A stretch of 64,000 nt of DNA, from assembly GCA_964516845.1 (NCBI GenBank), contig CAZEXP010000004.1:1-64000 (forward strand), in the 5' to 3' direction. The stretch comes from JAPEKQ01 sp964516845. GTDB taxonomy: Bacteria > Joyebacterota > Joyebacteria > Joyebacterales > Joyebacteraceae. Position numbers and translations under genes: made by a program. This document shows, one piece after another, positions 27,831-35,738 of the stretch (positions are counted from its first letter, which is position 1; every line of letters starts with the position of its first letter). Below the pieces are notes generated by a model that did not search any database, had not been told where the DNA came from, and saw nothing but the letters and a program-made list of their open reading frames with translations.

Positions 27831-28028
27831 ATGCCGATCTACGAATACATCTGTGAGAAGTGCGGCTCGGTATTCGAGGAACTCGAGTCGGTCACGAACA
27901 GGGACAAGCCACACGAGTGTCCCGGATGCGGTGCGAAGAAGGGGAGGCGTATCGTTTCGACCTTTTCCACCGGGAGCGGCGGTCCGACCTTCACGGGCGG
28001 GTCGTGCGGACGCCGGGGATTTTCCTGA
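27831..28028 (+). CDS. FmdB family zinc ribbon protein
   Basis: A 65-aa protein of the zf-ribbon_8/FmdB type, with MPIYEYICEKCG at the start and CPGCG at about residues 34-38 forming the CxxC...CxxC zinc ribbon, then a Gly/Ser-rich tail. The ATG at 27831 follows GGGAGAG. The 242 bases upstream (27589-27830) hold no gene that can be supported, only a small GC hairpin at 27791-27808. Confidence 0.88.
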   Translation: MPIYEYICEKCGSVFEELESVTNRDKPHECPGCGAKKGRRIVSTFSTGSGGPTFTGGSCGRRGFS

Positions 28029-28098
28029 GGCTAGTCCCGTCGCCCCGTGCGGGCGACTGATATGCGCCAGCCCCCTGGCGCTTGAAGCGATCACAACG

Positions 28099-28126
28099 AC
28101 GGCCGGGTGCGAGAGCGCCCGGCCGT
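28099..28126 (+). terminator. Strong terminator after the FmdB gene
   Basis: A 12-bp stem (28099-28110 with 28115-28126, one G:T pair), GAGA tetraloop and a trailing TTTTG. Confidence 0.85.
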
Positions 28127-28197
28127 TTTGCGTGGCGCTGCGGGTGCCGGCGCGGACGCCCGCGGAAGAGTGCGATATGGCCACGTCCTGCCCTATA

Positions 28198-28214
28198 TGG
28201 TATAATGACCTTGC
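28198..28214 (+). promoter_or_regulatory. Extended -10 promoter, shared element copy 1
   Basis: TGGTATAATGACCTTGC contains an extended -10 (TGnTATAAT) with no -35 at the usual distance. The same 17 bases occur at 34142-34158, also 45-55 bases before a secreted-protein start. It lies 53 bases upstream of the ATG at 28267. Confidence 0.7.
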
Positions 28215-28266
28215 AGAGTCCCTCACAGGCGTCCGGGGTCTGTCCCCGGAATGAGAGGAGTCAGCC

Positions 28267-29592
28267 ATGCGCATTGCTATCACGGTTGGTGTTCTCTTCC
28301 CGATCCTCTTCATCGCGATGATGAGTACTCCCTGCGACGGGCAGGAGAGATCGAACTTCATCTTCTGGTACGACGCCATGAGTACCGGAGCGGGGTGGCA
28401 GTCGGTCGACCTGACCGCGCAGATTCAGCCGCACTTCCACCTGGATTCGTACATAGCCTACGACGACCCGGAGTGCGAGGACGACGTTTCCTGGTGGTGC
28501 GGGACGCTCGACTACGATGCCAACGGTGGATATGGGAACTTCTGGGATGACCGACTCGTGCTCCCACCTGTTCAGCTCACCACGACTGTGGTCGAGGAGG
28601 TCTCCTGGGGTGTCATCAAGTCCCGCTACCGTGGCGACGAAACACCGAGCAGCGCACGGGACGCGCGCCCCGAGCTCATGCCGATCCTCACGTTCGTCTA
28701 CCGATATGACACCGAGGCGGGCTATGACTTCACCTACGTCGAGGTGGAGAGCCTTGGCGTCTGGCACGCGCTCAGTCCCGGATACGATGGCTCGAGTGGC
28801 GGCTGGCAGGACGTCGGGGTCTATGGATACGACCTGATGGGCTGCGGCAATCCGGTCAACATCCGGTTCCGATTCATCTCCGATGGCGCAGGGTCTGATG
28901 AGGACGGGTTGGTCGACTCCAACGGTGGGGCGTTCCACGTCGACAACATCCGGATCTTCGACTTCTACAGCGGCGAGACCTACTTCTTCGATGACGCACA
29001 GGACGGGAGCAGTCTGTGCACGCCGACCGCTCCCGATCCCTCGGGCGACTACTGGCACCTCGTTGACGACGTGTGTTCGTCGAACGTCATTCCATCCTGG
29101 TGGTGCGGTGACGATTCCGACACGAGTCTCATCCCACCGAACCTGGCGAATGCGCTCATCTCTCCGTCCGCGGACATCAGCGGCGCGTACAGTTGCACGC
29201 TCCGATACGCCCTCCACGCGGAGGTGCCGACGGTGGACAACGACTACTGGGTCACGAGCGTGATCGTCGACGGCATCACGTACGAGATCGGCGCGGCTTG
29301 GGGCGACTTCGAGTGCTGTGACGGGTTCGGATACGCCGCGCTCAACGGCTACGCTCTCAATGCTATGCTGCCGGCCTCGACGGTTCAGTTCGTGCTCACC
29401 TTCTACACTGACGATGACGGGTGTGGTCCGGCTGCCGCCGGGGGTGCGGGGATCAACCTCGATGACAGCTGGCTCGAGGGCGAAATGCTCGCCGCCCGGC
29501 GGACGAACTGGACAGGCATTGATCCACAGGTCGTCCGACGGATGCGTCAGCGTCTGATCACGATTCCGGAGTCGCCGTACCGGAAGTTCTGA
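28267..29592 (+). CDS. Secreted WWCG-type protein with internal SWGVIKSRYR
   Basis: A 441-aa protein with a signal peptide (1-22). It has beta-rich domains with two WWCG motifs (DDVSWWCGTLDY near residue 75 and PSWWCGDDSD near 280), echoing the WWCG family at 14-25 kb but without a FlgD-type domain. EEVSWGVIKSRYR near residue 115 closely matches the C-terminal tail of two beta-helix proteins here. It ends ESPYRKF. Its leader GAGAGGAGTCAGCC is identical to that of the next gene. Function unknown. Confidence 0.72.
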   Translation: MRIAITVGVLFPILFIAMMSTPCDGQERSNFIFWYDAMSTGAGWQSVDLTAQIQPHFHLDSYIAYDDPECEDDVSWWCGTLDYDANGGYGNFWDDRLVLPPVQLTTTVVEEVSWGVIKSRYRGDETPSSARDARPELMPILTFVYRYDTEAGYDFTYVEVESLGVWHALSPGYDGSSGGWQDVGVYGYDLMGCGNPVNIRFRFISDGAGSDEDGLVDSNGGAFHVDNIRIFDFYSGETYFFDDAQDGSSLCTPTAPDPSGDYWHLVDDVCSSNVIPSWWCGDDSDTSLIPPNLANALISPSADISGAYSCTLRYALHAEVPTVDNDYWVTSVIVDGITYEIGAAWGDFECCDGFGYAALNGYALNAMLPASTVQFVLTFYTDDDGCGPAAAGGAGINLDDSWLEGEMLAARRTNWTGIDPQVVRRMRQRLITIPESPYRKF

Positions 29593-29631
29593 CCGGGCCG
29601 GACTTCACGCTTTCGGTGAGAGGAGTCAGCC

Positions 29632-30945
29632 ATGCGCATTGGCATGACGGTTCGCGTTCTTCTGGCTGTTCTGGTCATGACAGCACTTCCCTCTGCAGCA
29701 GCCGCCAATCCTTCCGGCTGGCGTGTCATCTGGTACGACGACATGAGTGAGCCGACAGGATGGACGACCATCGACCGGACCGCGGCCGTTCCGCACTTCC
29801 ATCTGGACTCGTATCAGGCCTATGACGACCCGGCCTTCGAGGACGATGTGTCCTGGTGGTGCGGGAACTTCGACTACGACGCTGACGGCGGCTATGGCAA
29901 TTCGTGGGACGACCGGCTCGTGCTCCCGTCGGTACAGATCGGGACCAGCGTGGTCGAGGAGATCAACTGGGGTGTCATCAAGTCGCTCTACCGCGACGAG
30001 GCCGTCGAGGCCCGCGAGCGCGAGTCGCGCCCCGATGTCATGCCGGTTCTCACGTTCGTCTACAGGCACGACTCGGAGGCGGGCTACGACTACACATACG
30101 TTGAGGCGGAAAGCCTGGGTGTCTGGCGCTCGCTGAACAACGGGTACGACGGCTCAAGCGGCGGATGGCAGGACATCGGCGCGTATGGGTTCGTGCTCTC
30201 GGACTACGGCGACCCGGTCAATGTCCGCTTCCGGTTCATCTCCGACGGCGCGTACTCGGATGAGGATGACCTCTATCTGTCCGATGGCGGTGCCTTCCAG
30301 GTCGACAATATCAAGATCTTCGATTTCTACGGTGGCGAGACGTTCTTCTTCGATGATGCCCAGTCGGGAAGTCCGTGCATGCCGGCGGTACCTGGCGCCG
30401 CCGGCGACTACTGGCACCTCGTTGACGACGTGTGCTCGTCGAACGTCATTCCGTCATGGTGGTGCGGCGATGACGCCGACACCAGTCTCACACCTCCGAA
30501 TCTGGTGAACTCGCTTATCTCACCGGTCATCAACATCAATGGCGCATGGACGTGCACGGTTCGCTACGCCATTCACGCCGAGGTTCCAACGGTCGACAAC
30601 GACTACTGGATCAACAGCGTGATCGTCGACGGTTTCGTCTACAATCTCAGCGCGTACTGGGGAGATTTCGAGGAGTGCGGAGGCTTCGGCACGGCGGGTT
30701 TGGACGGAGATGACATTGACATCCTCCTTCCAGCGTCGACACTCCAATACATGGTTACGTTCTATACGACCGACAACGGATGCGGTCCCGGCGTTGCCGG
30801 GGGAGCAGGGATCAACCTCGACGACACGTGGGTCATGGGTATCGCTCCTGGTCGTTATTCGTCAGATGTCGCTCCCGAGTCTCTTCACAGGATGCGCCGT
30901 CGCCTGCCGACCGTGGCGGAGACGCCGTACGGGAGCTTCCGCTAG
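29632..30945 (+). CDS. Secreted WWCG-type protein with internal NWGVIKSLYR (duplicate)
   Basis: A 437-aa full-length paralogue of the preceding gene, with the same signal peptide context, WWCG positions, internal EEINWGVIKSLYR and closing RRRLPTVAETPYGSFR. High similarity in the coding DNA and an identical ribosome-binding leader show a recent tandem duplication. It starts 39 bases after its twin and is followed by a strong terminator. Confidence 0.72.
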   Translation: MRIGMTVRVLLAVLVMTALPSAAAANPSGWRVIWYDDMSEPTGWTTIDRTAAVPHFHLDSYQAYDDPAFEDDVSWWCGNFDYDADGGYGNSWDDRLVLPSVQIGTSVVEEINWGVIKSLYRDEAVEARERESRPDVMPVLTFVYRHDSEAGYDYTYVEAESLGVWRSLNNGYDGSSGGWQDIGAYGFVLSDYGDPVNVRFRFISDGAYSDEDDLYLSDGGAFQVDNIKIFDFYGGETFFFDDAQSGSPCMPAVPGAAGDYWHLVDDVCSSNVIPSWWCGDDADTSLTPPNLVNSLISPVININGAWTCTVRYAIHAEVPTVDNDYWINSVIVDGFVYNLSAYWGDFEECGGFGTAGLDGDDIDILLPASTLQYMVTFYTTDNGCGPGVAGGAGINLDDTWVMGIAPGRYSSDVAPESLHRMRRRLPTVAETPYGSFR

Positions 30946-31010
30946 GCGTCGGAATCAGCACTGGCTGAGGGCGTAGCTTCCCGGTCAGCGGGACTCATTC
31001 GAGATAGGCG

Positions 31011-31039
31011 AAAGCCCGGGGCCAAAGGCCCCGGGCTTT
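31011..31039. terminator. Bidirectional terminator between convergent genes
   Basis: A perfect 13-bp stem (31011-31023 with 31027-31039), AAA loop and AAA/TTT flanks on both strands. It lies between genes ending at 30945 (+) and 31110 (-). Confidence 0.88.
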
Positions 31040-31109
31040 CTGTGTCGCCCGCTTGCGCAGTCCACCGGCGCTCGGGGGGGAGCCCCGATATGTCACGGTG
31101 TCGCGGCAC

Positions 31110-31823
31110 TTACGCTGTCGTGTCCCTCGCGTTCTCGTCGGCCGCGCTTGCGTCATCGTCGGGATCGAGCGAGCGGACCGGCTCGACCGTTTCGACCGGC
31201 CTCGGAGGTGCGGGCGGGGCCGGGGGAGCCGGGGGAGCAGGCGTGGCCGCGCCCGCGAACGGCGCGTTCGGCATCGCGGGGAGCTCCATCTCCTTACCGT
31301 TCATCGTGCAATCACCCTTGACCCTCGCCGTCGGGGCAACGCTGACCTGGCCGCTGCTCACCTCGAAGTCGCCTCCGATAGTGCCGGCAAGGTGGAATGT
31401 CCCGCCCTCGACCGTGACGTCCCCGCCGATCTTGGACCTCGGGGCGATCGACGTCTTTCCGCCGTTCTGGGTGAGGTCGCCACCGACCGCGCCATAGACC
31501 ATCAGCTCGCCGTCCACGACGACGACGTCGCCGCCGACGGCGCCTTTGAGGACGACGCGCCCGCCGCGGATGATGAGGTCGCTGCCGATCGCGCCGTCGA
31601 TGTCCATGCTCCCGTCGAAGATCACAGCGTCGGCGCCGACGGCCCCGCGAATGTGCGACACGCCCGCTTCCTGGACGATGTCCTCCGACGTGGCGCCGTT
31701 CATTGTGAGCACGCCGCCTTCGACGATGTTGACGCTCCCGGTGAGCGCCCCGTTGAGCTGCCACTCCCTGTCGAGGAGGATCTCTCCTCGGAGGAGTCCG
31801 TTCTCGGGATTCCTGAGTTCCAT
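31110..31823 (-). CDS. Bactofilin-like polymer-forming protein
   Basis: A 237-aa protein whose central 170 residues are short repeats of the kind GAVGGDVVVVDGELMVYGAVGGD. This beta-solenoid pattern is that of bactofilins and polymer-forming cytoskeletal proteins. A Pro/Ala-rich linker (about 190-215) and an acidic tail follow. There is no signal peptide, so it should be cytoplasmic. The ATG at 31823 follows GAGGTGG. It is the third gene of an operon with a SHOCT-like protein and a DUF2089 regulator, a partnership seen in other bacteria. Confidence 0.68.
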   Translation of the reverse strand: MELRNPENGLLRGEILLDREWQLNGALTGSVNIVEGGVLTMNGATSEDIVQEAGVSHIRGAVGADAVIFDGSMDIDGAIGSDLIIRGGRVVLKGAVGGDVVVVDGELMVYGAVGGDLTQNGGKTSIAPRSKIGGDVTVEGGTFHLAGTIGGDFEVSSGQVSVAPTARVKGDCTMNGKEMELPAMPNAPFAGAATPAPPAPPAPPAPPRPVETVEPVRSLDPDDDASAADENARDTTA

Positions 31824-31891
31824 GCGAACCACCTCGCTCTTCGTATTCCGTGAAGTCCCGCAACATGCGGGTTCGGTCAAGAAGCCTCAAT

Positions 31892-32494
31892 CTACTCGAG
31901 TTCGATGGTGACGTGCTCGTCCTCGTCGTCGTTGTGGACCTCGAGGATCTTCCCGTCAAAGGTCGGGTCCTGCGCCATCTGGAGGATCCGGTCGAGGTCG
32001 AGGTTGAAGTCCTCGCCGAAGATATCGCCCATGCTCTCGAACGACTCCGACATGGCCTCATCGACCGCCTCGTTGATCGACTGCTCGATGCCTGCCTTGA
32101 GCCCGGCGCCGGCGGCGGGACCGCGGCCGTGTCTGCGCTCCTCGCGGACGCGCGCATGCGCCTCGGCCCGTGCGCGAGCCTTCGCCTCGCGCGCCTTGGT
32201 CTTGATCTCGCGGATGCGCTCCTTGTGTTCGCGGGATATCCCGTTCGCCATCTTCATGTGCATGTGCTTCGGCGCGAACCGGAACCCGAACTTAAGCAGG
32301 GCGAGGGGGATGCGCACATCGACATTCTGCTCGCCGTCCTTCTTGACCTTGATGTGGATCCACTTCCGCTTGAGCTCCTTCGGGCTCGGCTTCGCGTCGG
32401 TCTTGTCCAGCGCTTCGAGGAGCTGAGCCGCCTCGGTCGCCGAGATCTTGCCGTCCTCGACGAGCTTGATGACCCTGATCTTCTCTTCCGTCAT
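31892..32494 (-). CDS. SHOCT-like domain protein
   Basis: A 200-aa protein. Residues 1-35 (EEKIRVIKLVEDGKISATEA) are the short helical SHOCT-like module found in LiaX/YvlB N-termini and DUF2089 C-termini. A middle beta-rich part (about 40-75) is followed by a strongly charged Arg/Ala helix (about 85-125) and an acidic C-terminus. No membrane segment. AGGAGG precedes the ATG. Its N-terminus resembles the C-terminus of the upstream DUF2089 protein, so the two may interact. Confidence 0.7.
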   Translation of the reverse strand: MTEEKIRVIKLVEDGKISATEAAQLLEALDKTDAKPSPKELKRKWIHIKVKKDGEQNVDVRIPLALLKFGFRFAPKHMHMKMANGISREHKERIREIKTKAREAKARARAEAHARVREERRHGRGPAAGAGLKAGIEQSINEAVDEAMSESFESMGDIFGEDFNLDLDRILQMAQDPTFDGKILEVHNDDEDEHVTIELE

Positions 32495-32636
32495 GATGCC
32501 TTCCTCCTGGTGCAGTGACTCGGTCTGTGACCTCGTGATGGGGATGCCCGCAGGCAGAGCGGCGAGCGTCGGACGGGCGCGGAACTGCTCGGGCCACGCA
32601 TCCGGCCATATGTCCGGCGTGGGGCAGACGGCCGCG

Positions 32637-33011
32637 CTAAGCGGACGCCGCATCCAGTCTCCGTACGAATTCGTCTGCATTGATCTCTCCCGCTTCGAGC
32701 TTCGCGAGAAGCTCCTCCCTGACCGAGGGATCCACAGCCGGCTCAGGCTGGAATCCGAGCTTGCGTACGATCGCGTCGAGGCGCCCACGGACGGTGGGGT
32801 AGGAGATGCCAAGCTCGCGCTCGACCTCTTTGATGTTCCCGCGCGACTTCAGGAATATCCTCACCATCTGCAGCTGCTCCCTGGTCAGCACCGAGAACTC
32901 GCAGGTCTCGAACTGGCCTCGAACTGTGATGTCGCACTGGGGGCACTGGAGCTCCGTGATGATCATCTCCCCGCTGCAGACGGGGCAGGCCTCCGGCTGT
33001 CTGTGGACCAT
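32637..33011 (-). CDS. DUF2089 family zinc-ribbon/HTH regulator
   Basis: A 124-aa protein with a zinc ribbon (CPVCSGEM and CPQCDI, about residues 9-28), an HTH segment (about 55-85; GNIKEVERELGISYPTVRGRLD) and a C-terminal SHOCT-like helix pair. This is the DUF2089 layout. Likely a transcriptional regulator of its own operon. AAAGGAGGGG lies four bases before the ATG. A strong AT-rich promoter region precedes it. Confidence 0.82.
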   Translation of the reverse strand: MVHRQPEACPVCSGEMIITELQCPQCDITVRGQFETCEFSVLTREQLQMVRIFLKSRGNIKEVERELGISYPTVRGRLDAIVRKLGFQPEPAVDPSVREELLAKLEAGEINADEFVRRLDAASA

Positions 33012-33064
33012 GGTCCCCTCCTTTGAATGACCCTGTTGTGAATATCTCTATCATCATGTGTCTC

Positions 33065-33094
33065 ATTGTAAAGCCAGCATTAACGATTGTCAAG
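33065..33094 (-). promoter_or_regulatory. Sigma-70-type promoter of the DUF2089 operon
   Basis: On the minus strand TTGACA (33089-33094) and TACAAT (33065-33070) are 18 bases apart, about 55 bases before the ATG. The AT-rich upstream sequence to 33150 contrasts with the GC-rich surroundings and includes an imperfect ATTAT/ATAAT dyad that might be an operator or UP element. From 33151 to 33303 nothing further was recognised. Confidence 0.75.
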
Positions 33095-33303
33095 TCTTAG
33101 ATGCCGAATCTTAAGGTGACGTTTAACATTATTAATATAATCGCCATTTCCGTGTGCCCTCGCGGCCGTCTCGTGACTGTGGCTCGATTACGCGACAGCG
33201 CGGCCACCGCCCTAATGCGGTGCCGGGAGTGGCGGCGCAATGGCCGCTGACGCGATGTGCGAGACAGGACAGGGGGAGTCAGGAGGATAGAGGATGGGAC
33301 TGG

Positions 33304-34026
33304 CTACCCTCGGGAGGATGTCTCCCAGGGACGCCAGAGGTGACGCCAGGCGCGGGTCTCCGGGACGTCCTCGGGTATGTCGTCCCGATACTTCCGAAGG
33401 AGCTCACGACGCCCGGTCGCGTGGAGGAGAGAGAGCATGGCCGAGAGCAGCGCGATGATGCCCATGCCTGTCAGGACGCAGAGCATGACGAGCATCAGCG
33501 ATTGGAGAGCGAGGCCGATCGTGAAGGAGAGGTTGTCGAGCGTCAGCAGGGCTGACGTTCTGATCAGGTGGCGGAAGCTCCGCTCGCCGGCGATCATGAG
33601 CGGGTAGACGTGGATGTGGAGAAGGAGCCAGAAGGCTGCGCCCCAGATGAGCAGAGCGGCGAACAGGAACCCGGGGATCGCGGCGCGTCCGCCGAGATGG
33701 CTGTAGAAATCGACGTTGACCCACAGGGCCGCGACGACCGCGAGATCGAAGAACCCGATCTTGAGTGCGGGGATGAAGTGCTCCCGGAATCCGCGGAAGA
33801 GGTCACGCATGGAGACTTCTTCACCGGCGGCGATCCGGGCGGCGAGCGACGCGAGGCCGGCCGTGGCCGCGGGGGCTGTGACGACCCCGAGCGAGAGGAT
33901 GAGCCACATCAGGTTTGCGAGGATCATCAGACCGATGTGGTCGTACGTCATCCAGAAGAACCGCTTGAACGCCGTGTAGAGCGCCAGCTGCGGCAGCCAG
34001 GATGTGTGGGTGTCGGCTGATGGCAT
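33304..34026 (-). CDS. YesL-like (DUF624) membrane protein
   Basis: A 240-aa integral membrane protein with about five transmembrane helices. It has the DUF624/YesL opening (YTAFKRFFWMTYDHIGLMI), an Ala/Gly-rich segment and FRGFREHFIPALKIG. Such proteins are often linked to carbohydrate uptake in Firmicutes, but no such genes are adjacent here. The ATG at 34026 fits the family; the ribosome-binding site is weak. Confidence 0.72.
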   Translation of the reverse strand: MPSADTHTSWLPQLALYTAFKRFFWMTYDHIGLMILANLMWLILSLGVVTAPAATAGLASLAARIAAGEEVSMRDLFRGFREHFIPALKIGFFDLAVVAALWVNVDFYSHLGGRAAIPGFLFAALLIWGAAFWLLLHIHVYPLMIAGERSFRHLIRTSALLTLDNLSFTIGLALQSLMLVMLCVLTGMGIIALLSAMLSLLHATGRRELLRKYRDDIPEDVPETRAWRHLWRPWETSSRG

Positions 34027-34141
34027 GAATGAACTTTCACAAAAAGTGCCCAGAGTGCGCGACGTCATGGCGGTGCGTGACGGCGCGGGATGTCCCTCCG
34101 GGATGATAGCGGTCGCGCCGTATCCGGGCAAGGGCCGCGCG

Positions 34142-34158
34142 TGGTATAATGACCTTGC
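34142..34158 (+). promoter_or_regulatory. Extended -10 promoter, shared element copy 2
   Basis: The same 17 bases as at 28198-28214 (TGGTATAATGACCTTGC), followed in both copies by a GTCC that forms a small dyad with GAC. It lies 44 bases upstream of the ATG at 34202. Confidence 0.7.
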
Positions 34159-34201
34159 GGGGTCCGCACACGAACTCCGCGGCCCACGACGGGAGGTGCA
34201 C

Positions 34202-35581
34202 ATGCGCAGAACAGCGAACGCTGTCTCAATGGTCGCGCCCTCGGCCCGGCTCGCACGCCGGGCTCCTCACCTCGTTCTTCCCCTGGCTCTGCTTCTCGTG
34301 CTGATACTCGCGACGTTCGCCGGGGCATCCGTGATCGTCGTCGACCAGTCCGGCGGCGGCGACTTCCTCACGGTCCAGGAGGGAGTCGATGCGGCGGTCA
34401 ACGGCGACACGATCCAGGTGATGGCCGGTTTCTACGAGGAGCGCGTCGTCGTCGACGGCAAGTGCCTGACCTTCGAGGGGAGCGGTCCGTCAGGGACTGT
34501 CGTCTTCTGGGACGGCGCCGGCGTCACGCTCGAATTCCTCAACACTCCGTCACCGTACCGGTCCTACGTTCGCGACATCAACTTCGGACACTCTTTCGAT
34601 GCCACAGCGCGTGGCCCGGCGGTCGGAGATCGCCAGGTCCACACCGTGCTGTGGACCGGAAGCACCGTCGTGTTCGATGGGGCCGTGATCAACGGCGGCG
34701 CGATCGGTGAGGCAGATGTCGTCAACCACCTCGTTCACACCGGCATCGAGAGCTACCAGTCGACGTTCGACTGGATCATCGTAGCCGGAGATCGCGGTTC
34801 GATCATCGAAGAGTCCCTCGTCTTCGAGGCGGCGGAGTTCACCGGTTGGTACGAGGACTTCATGACGATGGGGGAGCTCTCGGTCGAGAGCTCCGGCTCG
34901 TGGTACAACATGCTTGAACTCCCGATGCTCTGCACGTTCTCGGCCGTCGGCGATTCGATGGAGCGCTTCGAGACCGAGGGAACGTTCGAGACGAGCTGTA
35001 CGGTCGAGTTCGTTGACTGCGGGGTCGGCGATGCGGTCATGTCGAACGACAACACCGTTGCCTTCTACGACTGCGTCATCAACGAGATGGGCCACGGCTG
35101 GTCGAGCTATCCGGGCTTTCGGCTGACGCTTGAAGGATGTCTCGTCGGCTACTTCACTCTCCTCTCGCAGGCGGGGAACGTGCGGTTCGTCCACAACACC
35201 TTCCACGAGTACTTTTACTGCCAGCTGGACGACGACCTTCCGGGGAGTGCGATCCGAAGCAACATCTTCACCAGCTATGCACAGATCGTCGCGGAGGGCG
35301 GCCCTGGAAGCGATCCGCGGCTACCTGTCACGCACAATCTCTTCATGGATGATGAGACGTACGTCACGGCGCTCTACGACTCGCTTTTCACGAATCTCTG
35401 GTATGAGGACCCGCGGTTCTGCGGTTACTCGCCCCATCACGGGATCGAGGACTGCTCGCCGTGCATCGGCGCCGCGCACGACGGTGGCATCATCGGCGCG
35501 TTCGGGATCGGCTGCGACTGCACGCTCGTCAATGCCGTGGAAGAGACATCGTGGGGCAAGATCAAATCCCTGTATCGGTAG
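34202..35581 (+). CDS. Secreted beta-helix protein with C-terminal SWGKIKSLYR
   Basis: A 459-aa protein with a long basic signal region (hydrophobic core about residues 22-38). The beta-helix cap GGGDFLTVQEGVDAAV matches the other beta-helix proteins here, and irregular rungs follow. The last 12 residues, EETSWGKIKSLYR, match the tail of the protein at 5695-6822. GGGAGGTG precedes the ATG. No catalytic motif was seen. It is expressed from an extended -10 promoter and followed by a terminator. Confidence 0.78.
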   Translation: MRRTANAVSMVAPSARLARRAPHLVLPLALLLVLILATFAGASVIVVDQSGGGDFLTVQEGVDAAVNGDTIQVMAGFYEERVVVDGKCLTFEGSGPSGTVVFWDGAGVTLEFLNTPSPYRSYVRDINFGHSFDATARGPAVGDRQVHTVLWTGSTVVFDGAVINGGAIGEADVVNHLVHTGIESYQSTFDWIIVAGDRGSIIEESLVFEAAEFTGWYEDFMTMGELSVESSGSWYNMLELPMLCTFSAVGDSMERFETEGTFETSCTVEFVDCGVGDAVMSNDNTVAFYDCVINEMGHGWSSYPGFRLTLEGCLVGYFTLLSQAGNVRFVHNTFHEYFYCQLDDDLPGSAIRSNIFTSYAQIVAEGGPGSDPRLPVTHNLFMDDETYVTALYDSLFTNLWYEDPRFCGYSPHHGIEDCSPCIGAAHDGGIIGAFGIGCDCTLVNAVEETSWGKIKSLYR

Positions 35582-35660
35582 CGCCAAATCCTGGCCCCGG
35601 TTCACGGAAGTCGGGCTTGATGGGCGCGAGGTGACATACGTAGTGTGATGAGATGAAGAG

Positions 35661-35689
35661 AGGGGCCGCGGGAGATTCCCGCGGCCCCT
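35661..35689. terminator. Bidirectional terminator between convergent genes
   Basis: A perfect 13-bp stem (35661-35673 with 35677-35689) with a 3-base loop, between genes ending at 35581 (+) and 35739 (-). Confidence 0.85.
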
Positions 35690-35738
35690 TCACTTGTTCA
35701 ACGCTGCTCTTCGGCGCGTGGCACCCGCGCCGGGGCTG

